From NCBI GenBank assembly GCA_028023455.1, contig JAQFVV010006837.1:242532-306531 (forward strand): a stretch of DNA of 64,000 nt, read 5' to 3'. Position 1 is the stretch's first letter, and each line of letters starts with the position of its first letter. Under the pieces are notes generated by a model. It saw only the letters and a program-made list of their open reading frames with translations. It was not told the DNA's origin and did not search any database. This DNA is from Epiperipatus broadwayi. Lineage: Eukaryota; Onychophora; Udeonychophora; Euonychophora; Peripatidae. A program made the translations under genes and the position numbers. Positions 24,990 to 37,615 of the stretch are shown here, one piece after another.

Positions 24990-25095
24990 ATAGTTAAAAT
25001 CTGCAAAGCGTATGTGCAACAGCTTAATGCTGTTTAACTATTACAGTTTATAAACATCGCACTATATAAAATAATTGATTTATTTACAAATTAAT
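24990..25095 (-). repeat. Partial copy of the 336-bp unit
   Basis: The stretch with AATCTGCAAAGCG(T)ATGTGCAACAG, TTAATGCTGTTTAA, and CATCGCACTATATAAAATAATTGA closely matches one edge of the minus-oriented units at 4.6-5.3 kb. Only about 105 bp are present. Confidence 0.8.
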
Positions 25096-25099
25096 TTTA

Positions 25100-25890
25100 A
25101 AAGCAAAATTTATGAATGAATCTATATTATTATTTTAATTTTTATACAATAAAATCTGGAATAATTTGGATTGGCAAAGAAATAATGTATTATACTGTTT
25201 GTAATAGCACATAGAAGCTTTTTACAATATTGCATGACCAGGTTTAAATTTAATGATAATGAATCTGTGTTTTTAGATGTAAGGCATAATCATGAGAGAA
25301 GAATAGCTTTAAAGTATAAGTGCATAATTCAATAGGATTTTTTTTCCATTGCATTTGTAAAGATAAGAAGGTTGTTTTTCTTTTATATTTATAAAACCAA
25401 TTTTTTTTTGTTGTTTTAAATATATTTTCATTTTTTTAATACAAATTTTTAATAAAAATATAATTAACTTTTATACTATCACCAGAAATAAGTATTTTTT
25501 ATTTCTCAATATAATTTTAAAATATTTTACTTCTATTACATTTTTAAAAAAAAATTATGCTAAAGATTTATTTCATTTTGCCACAAACTCTAAACAATCT
25601 GAAAACTATATTGTAAAAAAATAATTGCATATTTTAAGCCTTATATCCTCTAGGTAAGTGTTAATTAGTTATAATTTATTAAACTTGTTTTAAAGCTAAC
25701 TTAAATAAATGAAATAGTTAAAATTATCAATTGAATAACATAAATATTATATTTAAATAAACTAACATGTGTGTGCATTAAAATGGAACTTATACATAAA
25801 TGTGTGAAAACAGTTTTGGAATTATTAATCTTATATGGCTGAAATGAAGTGTATGTACCTATAAATAAGGACATGCAAAATTTTCAAACA
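25100..25890. other. AT-rich non-coding sequence
   Basis: Nothing recognised. Confidence 0.6.
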
Positions 25891-25987
25891 TTTTTTTTTC
25901 ATGTGTCCTAGCATCGGCCGGGAAGCGACCCACTAGCCTGCGACAATTGCTTGTCAGGCAGCTATGCTGACCTCTCAACCACCAAAG
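25891..25987 (-). mobile_element. tRNA-derived SINE copy 4
   Basis: Read on the minus strand it has TTGAGAGGTCAGCATAGC (A-box region), GGGTCGCTTCCCGGCC (degenerate B box) and the family 3' end, then an A run (T run on the plus strand at 25891-25899). Confidence 0.82.
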
Positions 25988-26266
25988 ATTTAAAGACAAT
26001 TTTATATATTAGTAATTTTAATATATCTACTGAATATCTTACTATTTTAAATAGATTAGAAATTTAAAAATTATTGATATCTAAAGATAAAGCAATTTCA
26101 ATCTGTTATATGTAACTTCAGATAAAAGTTCATGTACTATGAGATCCAAAAAATTATTTGTTTACATTTCTAGTTTTATAGGAACAAATCTTTGACTAAA
26201 ATATTTATACATTATGAAGGGTCCCTACTCCTCCACAAGTATCCAGAATTTTGTAATCAAAAATAT

Positions 26267-26376
26267 GTCAAGTATTGTTAGCCGAGAGGTCAGCACAGCC
26301 ATCTTGCAAGCAAGTAGTTGGTTGCAGATGGTTGTGGGTTCACCTCCCGGCTGATGCTATGACATATGGAAAAAAG
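26267..26376 (+). mobile_element. tRNA-derived SINE copy 5
   Basis: Full-length family member with TTAGCCGAGAGGTCAGC, GCAAGCAAGTAGTTGGTTGC and GTTCACCTCCCGGCTGATG, ending TATGACATATGGAAAAAA. It abuts the 3' end of a broken mariner copy. No convincing target duplication was seen. Confidence 0.87.
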
Positions 26377-26379
26377 TAT

Positions 26380-26900
26380 TTGTTTTTAGGTGTAACAAAC
26401 AGAATACCCATCAAAATACTATTCATTTGATGCAATGCTCTAGTATAAATATGTTTTCCACTTTTCAAACCAGCCTTGAAAATCTTGCAAAGTAATGTCT
26501 TTTAATGCCTCAGTTGCTTTTTTCTTTACAACTGCCAAATCAACAAAACTTTTTCTTTTAAGGCATGTTGCCATTTGAGTACATGAAAAAAATCAGAGCA
26601 AGAAAGAGTGAATATGATGGATGGATATGCTGACAAATGCTGTTTTGGAATAAAAATTGTTTCACATTCAAGATTTTGTGTGCACTCCCAGCATTGTCAC
26701 AAATTGAAACTTTTGGTTTTACCTTATCATGCAAATGTTTCTGAACTTTTAATCAAAATGTCTGACCATTACAAACAAATTCTAAGTGAATAAGGTTGTT
26801 TGCAGTAAAAGAAAAAAAAAACATTATTTTGACTTTGGACTTCATTTGTCATGCTCTTTTTGAGATGTGGTGAATTTTAACTCTCAGTTTTCCCCAAAAC
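26380..26900 (-). pseudogene. Broken mariner-type transposase (DDE/D family)
   Basis: Conceptual minus-strand translation gives, in order: KSKVKIMFFFSFTANNLIHL (about 26850-26790), matching the KSKVK...FFD..G.VH.EFV block of mariners; a GQTF word (family GQTV); ICDNAGSAHKILNVKQFL, the catalytic-core block with DNA and H; IHPSYSLFLALIFFMY, corresponding to the family's HPPYSPDLAP.DFFLF; and TEALKDITLQDFQGWFEKWK plus SIASNE, the usual C-terminal tail. These lie in different frames with several stops. The second catalytic Asp (in FFD) and the third Asp (in the DFFLF block) are replaced, so the protein would be inactive even if the frame were repaired. The upstream half is not recognisable and no terminal inverted repeats were identified. 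An unrelated 61-codon plus-strand frame (26608-26793) is an antisense shadow. Confidence 0.8.
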
Positions 26901-28239
26901 ATTTTATTTGTAAGCATGACTATATCCCCTGCTGGTTCTCTAACAGAAAACACAATTTCATGTTGTTCCAAACTTTTCAGACATTATAATAATAGACAAA
27001 TTAGTGAGACCCAATAAAAACTTACCACAATCACCATGATTTATCTTGATGATGCTGGAAAGCAGAATGATGTAAGTCCCTGCAAAAGGCTTCTAGCAGT
27101 GGAAGCATATACTACACTGTGATCACCCAACAGAGAATGATTCTGGGTTTCTGTGCATACTCCCTCATAAATGTTAGTCTTCAATCCATTTTTTTTTTTT
27201 TACAATTTCTGGATATTTTGTTGTTATTTATGATCCCAGTTTTAAAGTTAGACCTCCAGCATTATTTCCACAGCCATTTCTTTTCAAATTTTATAATGAT
27301 TTCCACTATTCTTGAATTTTTCTTTGAAGTGTCTTCATATTTTATTTATTTTCAAAGTGAAATCAATTACAATAATATAAAATATTAATATCTTTTCAAT
27401 CAAATCTAAATTCACAAATAATCTCATTCAAAGCAGTTATTACATTAAAGTTGTTACTTTTAATACAATATGCAAATTAAATATATATATAGTGATGTAT
27501 AAAATCCTTAAAATTAAAATAGACTATTTCTTAGTTTTCTGACTTACATTTAACTTTTTTTTTATTTCAGTAAATTTATTCTTAGTATGAAAACTATAAT
27601 AGTGTATACTTCATTGTATTTGAAAATAAAATTTATTATTTTTATGATAAATATTTTATGTGAATGTGATCAGATGTGATTGGATAAGATTATTAAAAAA
27701 AAAAAAAAATTTCTGGAAAATAGATTTGGTATAAAAATAGCACATTAATCAAACTTTGACTGGAATATTATACAACAAAATGGTGGCAATCTCGTATTTG
27801 ACTTATAAAAGATCTATATAAAACTATGATAGATATTATTATATTTGTATTCTTCAGAAACTTTGATTCACCTGGTGAGATAAAGGCTTGAAATTACCTG
27901 ATCATAATCAGATTTTCTATTTGCATTTTCTTACAACTAAAGCAATTTTGCAGGAATAAATGTTCTAATAATAAATCATATATTATAAATATACGAACAC
28001 AATATTTTATCAAATTTTCAATATTAACAATTTTAATAAATGAGAAAATTAATATAAATTTTATATCCATATTTGTATTTTACTCATTTTATATAATCTA
28101 TATCAAGTAACTATAGTTACAGTTATGAATTATGTAGTTTTCTTTATGTAACTGATAAAGTTTATTTCAAAACTAGTCTATACTTCATTTTATAAAAATA
28201 TCCCACATTTTATAATGATTAATGCAAGTGAAAGATTAA
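26901..28239. other. Non-coding sequence, perhaps remnants of the mariner upstream half
   Basis: The first 250 bp could contain decayed mariner sequence. The rest is AT-rich. A plus-strand 89-codon frame (27119-27388) is rich in Phe, Ile and Leu and shows no domain. Confidence 0.45.
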
Positions 28240-28267
28240 TTTTACTAGATTGAAACCGGTCCTTTAA

Positions 28268-28482
28268 AGTATGAGGATTGGCTATCTTAATATATATCTG
28301 AGCATTTATAGCATATACGTATAGAGATGGTAATCTGGACCAACTGATGATTGATGATCGATGATTGCTAGTTTAGCATGAAATACAGATATTGGTGATT
28401 ATTTATCCTTTCAACATATATGTGTTCAAGTGTATCAGTGTTATGAGATAGTGTGGAGAGTGGTGGATCGTGTGAAAGTCTA
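28268..28482 (+). repeat. Single copy of the fold-back family F3
   Basis: Matches the right arm of the 34.7-35.45 kb palindrome. Shared words include GTAGAGATGGTAATCTGGACC, AACTGATGATTG, TTAGCATGAAATACA and GTTATGAGATAGTGTGGAGAG. Confidence 0.85.
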
Positions 28483-28519
28483 CATATATAGACACAGGCA
28501 TATAATAAGCCTGTGTGTT

Positions 28520-29299
28520 TCAGTCAATAAATTAATGTTTTTTTTTCCTGAAATCTATTTTGGATTTTTTTCGATATTACTGGGGTTTGCATCTTTTCCT
28601 GAGATCATATTACATATACATATGTTTAAAAAATTTAATAATTTTTTTTTTATTTTTAAAAACTGTTTTGATATAAAAAATTTACTACAAAATAGAGTTT
28701 CTTTTCTTTAAATAGATCTTTTTTTATTATTATTTTCTTTTACAGTATTTTATTTATTTATCAGTTTTCCAAAATTTAATTAACAGAAAAGTCCATTTGT
28801 TATAAAGTTTATATATATAAAAAAAATACATAAAACTTTATGTTTACATTGAACTTTACTATTTAAAAAAGCATCCAATTTAGAGAGCATTAAATATTAA
28901 TTAAAAATTTGAAAAGAAACAAATTAAATTTTAATAAAATTGAAGCAAATCTTTTTAAAAATTAAAGTAATCGAACTTTTAATGATATATACATGTCTGA
29001 AACTCTTTTTATCATTATTATAGGTTTTAAAGATAACTATATATAAATAAAGACCAAAAAAAAAAAAAATCATTGAGACAAAAGGTATTTGTGATTATCT
29101 CCCCCCCCCTCCGAATGCTGCTTAAAACATCAGACTTTCTCTATAGAAGGCGTAGATAAGTAATATTACCGCTATAAGACACGTGTTTATAGTGTAATAT
29201 GGTGGGAATAGTATTCCTGGCCATTTAACTCTGTAAATATATACATATATATTTATTACGCGTATTTAGAATACAATATATATGTAGAACATTATATAC
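28520..29299. other. AT-rich non-coding sequence
   Basis: Nothing recognised apart from a C run (about 29101-29109). Confidence 0.55.
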
Positions 29300-29620
29300 A
29301 TAGAGCATATATGTTTAAATAGGTTAAGGTTGGTGAATTGTGCAAGTCTAGTTATTAATAGTATGCTGAAACTTGCCTTTTGAATGCTGACACATACAAA
29401 ACGATAAGTGACTTGCCTTGTGTACAGGTACGATGATGATTGCAGCTATTACCTTCCTGCTCCAGACTTGAGCATGCGTCATAATGTTTTGCAATATTGT
29501 GGACAACAATAAATCTGTCTGAACATCTGAATTGTCTGCTTTGTTTGTTTTCCCACTCAAATGGACTTCAATATATAGTGAAATCCCCTCCTTACTGGAA
29601 AAAAAAATCACACTTATGTT
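29300..29620 (-). repeat. Dispersed repeat family F4, copy 1
   Basis: It resembles 32960-33270 at roughly three of four bases over the best part. Common words are CAATATTGTGGA, CTCAAATG(G/A)A(C/A)TTC and ATATA(T/A)AGTGA. An 87-codon minus-strand frame (29348-29611) spans it. The second copy has a frame in the same region (63 codons, 33005-33196), so the family may once have been coding. I do not recognise the protein. Confidence 0.5.
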
Positions 29621-30835
29621 ATTGTCTATTTATTTCCTTTATTTGAATCTGGTCCTTGTAGTAAGGGTAAGCCTCTGCAAAGTTAAGATTAGTTCACAAC
29701 ATTCCCTCTTCCTGACAAAAAATATCTTTGAAGTACATAGTCCTTAAGAGAGTTTGACAGATGTCTAGCTCATTTTCTTACTACAATTTTTGGCCTGATT
29801 TCATCAGATCTGGTGATCTCTTTATTACTGGCATTCTTAGTCTGTATTTAATTGAATTCTGTGCCTATGATGGTATTGTCCATCACATGTCTGGACAACC
29901 ACTGAATATAGGTCTTTTATATTTATGATTGGTGTTGAAATTTATCTTGTGACCTTTTGAACATAAGCAAAGGACTCATGCCCAATGACATTTCAACAAT
30001 TTTATATTTATATTTTCATAATCATACTGATTAAAGGAAGAGTTGATAAATATATCGTAAGATACAAACCCAGTTTATTATCAAATAGATCCAGGTAGAA
30101 CATTTAAATTTTTATTCTATTTGTGAGATGGTTCACTTTAATCATTGTGTAGCTTGTGATTGAATTGGTCATAATCTAATAAATTGCTATACCCACTAAC
30201 TCATAAAACAAAATGCAAATGAATGATTTTACATGGAGTAGTAAGTTTCACTTTTGTTTCACCCAAGAATTGATATTTAGTTGCTTAGGTGACTGATGAT
30301 CATTTTATTGCTAGATTGCAATTGATAATTATTTTTCATTAACGATAGCCCAAATATTTTTGATACAATGGACAGTGCAAATCTGGTATCCATTATTATT
30401 AGTGTATTATTAATTATAATTTGGGCTATCTCTCACATTATTTTCTTAGGTATTGATTTTCTTCGATTTTACTTTACTCTTCCAATATTTTAGAGTGGAC
30501 TCTTCCACTATTTTCTGATGAAATTGCATTTTCTTTTTTAAACATGCAATTTTGCTATGATTAATTCCAATGTAATATCTATATACTGTATACTGAATGT
30601 GGATATTTGCTATGTAAATATTTAGCTCGTTACATCTTTCCAATTACTAAAAATCCCCTATTTTTCTTTAATCAGCTGGGTATTTATTCAATTTTTTGAC
30701 TGCCAATTTTAATAGTGGAGGCAATTTTCTTTACTATGGTCAGCTATAAATATGGATAATTATTCTTGATATTGATGCATCAAAAATGATATTTGGATCC
30801 ATTACTGGCTTGGCTCTGAGACTGTGATCTTTCAT
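29621..30835. other. Non-coding sequence
   Basis: No domain or paired repeat seen. A short minus-strand frame (30446-30643) is not supported. Confidence 0.5.
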
Positions 30836-32410
30836 TCCACAAAGCTGTACAGAAACTTTCCATACAGTATTCCTATCCAATGCAAATCTTAGTTATCAAT
30901 GAATGCAAGAAAGTTTGTTGCATAAAATCCCTATTTAGTGCCTACTCATTGAATACCTCCAGAACATTTTCTAGCTTGTAGCTTTCATCAGTGAGGAGAC
31001 ATGGATATGAGAACATTGCACCAATATCTTAAGATCCAATACAACTCTCCAGTATCCAGCTTTTATCTATATAATTAACTATACAGCTATGATCCAATGA
31101 TGAAAACTCAATGCTTCCACCTCAACCTCATTAACTTATATTGACATATAGATCTGAACCTAGTTCAGTATCTAGACTTTTTTGAGCCTTTGTATTTAAA
31201 AAAAAAAATCACAAATACCATTATCCTATAGGAAAGATAAAACCACTAAAACAACATATGATCACCATTTCCTATGGTTACATAAGTTGTTAATAGATCA
31301 GCAAATTCTCCATAACAGTAGTGGCACCCAGTGCAAGCCTTAGTAATCAATAAATACAATAACTTTGATGCATAAAATCCCTAACTAGTGCCTACCCACA
31401 CAATATCATCAGACTACTTTCCAACTTGATTACTTCATCAATGAAAAGCTTTGAATCTGAAAGCATTGTACCTAGATCTTACAACTCTCCAGAAGCCATT
31501 TTTACTTATTTACTTACTATAAAGCTATAATCCCAAGATGAAAACTCAATGATGCTTTCAATCTAACTTCATTCAACTTCTATAGTCAACTCAGATCAGT
31601 ATCTATATATTTTAGCGTCTTTAATGTTTTAAAAACCAGAGTGGGCAGGGATTGGTATAAAACCACTATAACCACATGATCACTATTTTCTATGTTTATT
31701 CATATATTTAATATAATAACAAATTCTCAATAGAGAAATGTCAACCAGTATAAGACTTTATAATCAATGAAATACAAGAAGCTTATTACTTAAAATCCTT
31801 ATCTAGGGAATACTCATCAATGGGAACCCTTGGATACAAGAGCATTGCACCCAGATCTTAGGATTCAATGCAACCCTCCAGCAGTCACCTTTTACCTATG
31901 AACCCAAGATGAAAATTTAATAATATTTTCAATACAAGCTCATTTTCTTGTATAGTAATATAAATCTAAAATCAATTTAATAACTATACATTTTGGTATC
32001 TATGTTTTTTTAAAAATCACAGTTACTATTATTCTATTAGTTCAAATCTATATGACTATTCAAATAAATGAGTTTGGATTGAAAACATTATTGAGTTTTC
32101 ATTTTGAGATTATAGCTTAATACTTAATAAATAGATAAAAGATGGCTGTTGGAGAGCTGCAGTGGATCCTAAAATTTAGATGTAGCACTTTCAGATTCAA
32201 GGCTTCTCACTGAAGAAAGCCACAAGGTAGAAACTGGTCTGGGGATATTGGATGAGTAAACACTAGATAGGGGTTTTATGCACAAAGTTTCTCACATTCA
32301 CTGATTACTGAGACTTGCACTGGAAGGCATTGCTGGATGGAAAGTTTTCTGCTGTATTAACAGCTTATGTAAGCATAGGAAATAGTGATCATGTGGTGAT
32401 ATAGGAAAAA
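30836..32410. repeat. Degenerate tandem array of family R2 with an inverted last copy
   Basis: Three plus-oriented copies (about 30836-31258, 31259-31677, 31678-32090) repeat with a 420-450 bp period. Markers are CCATA(A)CAGTA, GCATAAAATCC, GTGCCTAC and ACAACTCTCCAG. A fourth copy (about 32100-32405) is inverted, with CACTAGATAGGGGTTTTATGC and GATCATGTGGTGAT. The family is the same as at 5.87-6.66 kb. Copies differ by many substitutions, so the array is old. No coding frame is preserved. Confidence 0.85.
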
Positions 32411-32959
32411 TAATCTCTTGGCTTTATTTATAGTTCCTATATTCCATGGCAAATTTTCCACCTCCTCCTAAACATGGAGATTGAAATTCTATCTCCATAA
32501 TACTGTTAGGAAATTTGGTCAAAAGTATGCTGTTAGGAGAGACTTTGCAGTGATAAAAATATAATTCAGAAAAATGTGTAGTGATTGACTGAGAATGTAA
32601 GATGTCATATATTAAAGTACCACAAATGCTTATAAAACCTGTTAATTTTAATTATGATTTTTTTGATTTTGTTTTCTGTGAGAAACAAGTGAAGTAGATT
32701 CACCTATGCCGGCCAAGTTACAAAATTATCATGTTCACTATTTGGGTTTTTTTTTCTGCTGTATGAAAAAAATCCTTATTTCTTTACAGAAAGTGAGCAT
32801 TTCTAGCAGTTTTTTAAACTGACCCAGTAATAATGTTAGCTGTCAATTTTTTCTTTCAAATTAATGATAACGTTTTAAACAAATCAGAGGTGAGATCCCA
32901 ACAAAAGTGCCAATTCTATTGGGTTTGAACTATAATATGGCTTGCTATATTATTCCTGG
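32411..32959. other. Non-coding sequence
   Basis: Nothing recognised. Confidence 0.5.
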
Positions 32960-33270
32960 TCTTTTAAGCATAACACACAACTCTGAAGTGTGGACATCTA
33001 ACAATTATCTGAACAGCAAAAATTTGAAAAGAAATTCCACAACTTTCCTTTTGAAACCCGAGATATTTCCAGCAAATGAGTAGCTTATCTCATTTGCATG
33101 AATGGTGGTATTTGTAGATAGAAGCATTTTGTTCCAGATATGAGCAAGCCTCATTGTGTTTACAATATTGTGGATAATATACATATTGCTGTTCAATGTC
33201 TAACAGTTGTTAACTGCATTGCTTATTTACTCTCTCAAATGAATTTCAGTATATAATGAGATCCTGTTCA
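32960..33270 (-). repeat. Dispersed repeat family F4, copy 2
   Basis: Diverged partner of 29300-29620 (see there). It directly precedes the fold-back at 33.34 kb. Confidence 0.5.
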
Positions 33271-33337
33271 TACAGGAAGTGATGAAATTTCACTGATCTA
33301 GGCTTTCTAATTGGCTGTTTATGGCATTGTCTATTTA

Positions 33338-33830
33338 ATGAAATCTGCAGTTAGAAATACGGTTTTATATTAGTATGGCTAATATGTAAATTAGAAACAG
33401 TATGTAAATGAAGTGATTAGAGGTTCCATTTTTTCAATAAAAAGGCACAAAAATCTTTTTTATTGATGGAATGTAAATCCCTTGCAATAGCCCAAACTTC
33501 AATGAGAATTGCCCAGCACTACATTTATACAATAAAGCTAAACAAAATTGTGTATACAGGTCAATCTTTTTTGACCATGAGCTTACTACAGGTCATACCT
33601 TCTTGCCCTACAATGTTAGAACCGCATGTATTTGGAGGGATGATAGAAAATGAAAATATAAAAAGGCTTGGTCTATTGTAAAAAATTCACATTCCATCAA
33701 TAAAAAATATTGCTGTGTCTTATTATCAAAAAATGGAACATTGCTTCATTTACATACCATGGCTAAATTACATATTGAACCATGTTAATATAAAAGGCAT
33801 ATTTCTAATTGAACATTCTTATTCAATACT
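33338..33830. mobile_element. Fold-back element F5, arms of about 130 bp
   Basis: Left arm 33338-33480 and right arm 33690-33830 are imperfect reverse complements. Markers are TTTTTTATTGATGGAATGT, GTATGTAAATGAAG, GTTCCATTTTTT and TTAGAAATA. The spacer (33481-33689) has a short open frame with no recognisable domain. Probably a MITE. Confidence 0.78.
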
Positions 33831-34690
33831 TTGATTCTGGGAGTAATCTAACAAAAGTTCACTGACTGCATTTAAGACTTTTTTAACTGTCTAATTTACC
33901 TTTTCACATTAACTTGAGCATTATAAGTTTGTTAATGATCAGTTAATAAAATTTACATTACTTTGGCATATATTGCTTATATATGCTTGAGATGCTTTAA
34001 AGTAATCCAAATCACAGCTTCAATATATTATTCAATATATTGCAATATATTATTTTTGTTATAAAAAAGGTTCTCATTCATAAAGCCTTTTATTTGATGC
34101 AAATTCACAGCTTTAAGATTATATAATTACTGGAATGCATAATATACTTCCCAAGACCAGAAATAATAAAAAAACTAAAAAATATACAGTGATTTTAAAA
34201 ATATATTAAAAATGTTTGGTCATCATGAGAGTGATGACAAAAGTCTTTTACTTTATTTTACATTGCGATTGCTCAAACTTCAAGTATTACATTTATAGGT
34301 ATGTATATAAGATAATATTTTCACAGTTCTATGATAAAGATAAAATATATTTTATGCTTCCTATTCTGATTGGACAACCATCTAATATACATATGGATAA
34401 ATGTTATTTAATTCACACACAATCACAATCTCATTATTACTTAAGACAAAACAGTTCTTCATTACAGCCTCAGTCTTGATAAAGATGAATGTTATTCCAT
34501 TAAAATGTTGATAATCTAGCAAAAAAAACTTAATATATAGTATAACCAGTAAAATATTTCATTTTCATATAGCAATACTATGGATAGTGACCAACATTGA
34601 TCATGTCAATATTACAAGCTCCTTAAATTTAGAATTATTTAATTAATAGGGAAATAATATTTAATTTTCCCATACATTTTTTAAAAATAC
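33831..34690. other. AT-rich non-coding sequence
   Basis: Nothing recognised. The plus-strand frame at 34216-34479 is unsupported. Confidence 0.5.
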
Positions 34691-34693
34691 TAG

Positions 34694-35447
34694 ATATACG
34701 AGCACAGTCTTTCACACGACCCTCCACTCTATCTCATAACACTGATACACTTGAAAATATATATGTTGAAAAGATAAATAATCACCAATATATGTATTTA
34801 ATGCTCAACCAGCAATCATCAATCATCAGTTGGTCCAGATTACCATCTCTACACATATATGCTATAAGTGCTCAGATATATATTAAGATAGCCAAACCTC
34901 ATACTTTAATGGATAGGCTTCAATTCACTCCACACTCCAACTCTTCAACTGTCCATCCAATTGAAAATCTGATGTGGAATGCTCAAAGGCCACCCTGAGG
35001 CTAAGATTCTTGTCACACCCATGTTGACCTAAGGTCAATCTGACCCCTCATGTACAGTACATAATCCATTTAATACATATACAAGGGATGGGCAGACCTC
35101 TCTAGTATTAAATGGATTATGTCCTGTATAGGAGGGTCAGATTGACTTTAGGTCAATGTGGGTGTGACAAGAATCTCAGCCTCAGGGTGGCCTTTGATCA
35201 TTCCATCATCAGATTTTCAATTGGATGAATGGTTGAGGATTGGCTATTTAATATATATCCGAAACTTATAACATATATGTGTAGAGATGGTAATCTGGAC
35301 CAACTGATGATTGCTGGTTTAGCATGAAATACATATATTGGTGATCATTTATCTTTTCAACATAAATGTGTTCAAGTGTATTAGTGTTATGAGATAGTGT
35401 GGAGAGTGGTGGGTCATGTGAAAGTCTGTACTCATATACCCGATATA
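34694..35447. mobile_element. Large palindrome of family F3, arms of about 345-380 bp
   Basis: Left arm 34694-35076 and right arm 35104-35447 are reverse complements over nearly their whole length with a 27-bp loop. Markers are ATTAAATGGATTATGT, GGGTCAGATTGAC, TTGTCACACCCA, CCACCCTGAGGCT and CAATTGAAAATCTGATG. A lone copy of the outer half lies at 28268-28482. The short frames in both arms are shadows of the repeat. It could be a fold-back transposon or two copies inserted head to head. Confidence 0.88.
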
Positions 35448-35540
35448 TTACATATATAGACACAGGTATATAATAATAGGTAGTTCATTTAAATAAATGT
35501 TTTTCTTACCAAATGATAATATAAAAATTCTAGATAATTT

Positions 35541-35651
35541 TTTTTTTCCATATGACATAGCATTTGCCGGGACGTAAACCCACAACCGTCTGCAACCAAC
35601 TACTTGCTTGCAAGGCGATTGTGATGACCTCTCGGCTAACAACGCTTGACT
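35541..35651 (-). mobile_element. tRNA-derived SINE copy 6
   Basis: Minus-strand copy: GTCAAGCGTTGTTAGCCGAG at its 5' end, the central GCAAGCAAGTAGTTGGTTGC, a B-box-like GGGTTTACGTCCCGG, and an ATATGGAAAAAA 3' end. Confidence 0.9.
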
Positions 35652-36498
35652 AATCTGTGATTATTTTAATGAATTATAAATATCTTACTTTTTTTGTTTG
35701 TTTATATTTTCTTACAAAGTACAGCATCAATTTATTTTAGATAACATATTATGACAGTGAATAAAATTAAAAAAAATATATTAATGAAAAGTAATATTTA
35801 AATTTCCTTAAAGACAAACAATATTTTAATAATAATTACTTCAAAAAATTAAGTCACATATAACCGATTTAATAATCTTTTAAATAACCTCGAAGTATGT
35901 GATGGGACCATTGTTATTCTGCATCAAATCACTACTCTCTCTGACAGCAAGAAAAAACTGCAATTAGAATAATATTGACTCATTAATTTTAAAACAATTC
36001 TCACGACGTTCACATCCTACACAAGCACTTTTCAAAGAAACTGGCAGATAGTGAAACTCTACTTATAATATTGCTGATTGAGAGTTTTTAGATCTTTCCA
36101 CATGAAAATGTTTGAGAAAACTTTTGAACATATTCATTCTTTTGTTAGATTTCAAAAATAGAAATATATACTTTCCATAGTTTGTTTACAAATTTATGAA
36201 TATTTTTTGTAAAATAGGATTAATATTTATTTGTTTTTATAAAAAAATGTGATTAGATCAGATTTAATTAGAAAATAATTACTTTTAGAAGAAGACAAGT
36301 CAAGAAAATCAACACATGGCCAAGTTGGCTGAAAATGAATGGTTTTATATTGATTGCTGGAGATGTATTTTATCAATTTTTACAAATTGTAAATAGAATT
36401 TTAAATAAAATTTTGTTAGCTCTAGGAAATTTGAATAAAAATTCATTTGAGCTCTACATCTAAGTTAAAAAGAATTCTGACTTTTATATTCATTACCA
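35652..36498. other. AT-rich non-coding sequence
   Basis: Nothing recognised. Confidence 0.55.
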
Positions 36499-37615
36499 GG
36501 TACTGAGAGAAGTTATACAAAGGACAAATGAATATGAATTGCCATTATGCTTTGGATATATAGATTACAAAAAGGCATTTGATTCTATAAACATTTCTTC
36601 AGTGATTAAAGTATTGGATCATCGAGGTATAGATTCAGGATATTGTCATATTTTAAAGCATATTTATAAAAATGCAACAGCAACAATCAGATTACATAAG
36701 GATGCTAGGAAAGTCAACATTGAGAAGGGTGTAAGACAGGATGACTCTACATCTCCAAAACTTTTTACAGCAGTGCTTCAAGAAGTATTTTGTGGATTAA
36801 AATGGGAAGCTAAAGGAGTGAAAGTAAATAGAGATTATTTAAGTCAATTAGATTTTGCAGATGATGTAGTTGTTTTTGCAAATAATGCTTTAGAGGTGCA
36901 GGAAACATTGCAGTAGTTTTCAGATGAAAGTAGTACTAAAGATAAATATTAAACAGACTAAAGTAATGTTCAATGGATTTTCTCATAATATGAAAAATTA
37001 AATTGATTATGATGAGTTAAAAGAAGTTAACAGCTACAAATACATTGATCAGATTATTAATACAGATGGAAACATAATGGATGAAATTAATCATAGAATT
37101 AAACTTGGTTGAAATGCTTTTGGTAGAAATAACTTAATACTAAAACGAAATATGCCTATGTGTTTGAAAAGAAAGGTTTTTAATAAATGTGTTTTAACAG
37201 TTCTTACTTATTGATCTGAAACTTGGACACTTAAAAGAAGAGGAATATAGAGACTTCAGACCACTTAAAGAAGTATGGAGAGATGCATATTAGGAATAAC
37301 AAGAAGAGATTGAAAACACAATATATGGGTAAGAGAACAAACAGGTGTTACTAACCACATTGAAAAAATTAAAAGACTGAAGTGGAGTTGGGCTGGAAAT
37401 TTTGCTAGAAGAAATGATAATAGATGGACAATTGAAATCTTAAACTGGATTCCAAGAACTTGTAAAAGACCCAGAAAGAGACAACATGTGAGATGGATGG
37501 ATCAAATAATAAAGTGTGATGTGAAGTGAGAAGCTAAAGATTAGAGAAGATGGATTAAACTTGGAGAGACCATCATCCTGCAGTGAATTGATAATGGTTG
37601 GTGATGATAATAATA
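36499..37615 (+). pseudogene. 5'-truncated RTE-type LINE, reverse transcriptase and C-terminal part
   Basis: The copy starts within the RT domain and corresponds to 62864 onward of the element at the right edge. It contains GYIDYKKAFDSI (RT motif with the first catalytic Asp), GVRQDDSTSPKLF (the family has GVRQGD; Gly is replaced by Asp), and [11 protein letters not shown] (the FADD catalytic box, intact). The frame is open from 36539 to a TAG at 36914-36916, where the partner has a readable codon. More stops follow through the C-terminal region (ETWTLKR, KLGETI equivalents). It ends at GATAATGGTTGGTGATGATAATAAT, the simple-repeat tail usual for RTE elements. 5' truncation is typical of incomplete reverse transcription. 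Confidence 0.92.
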
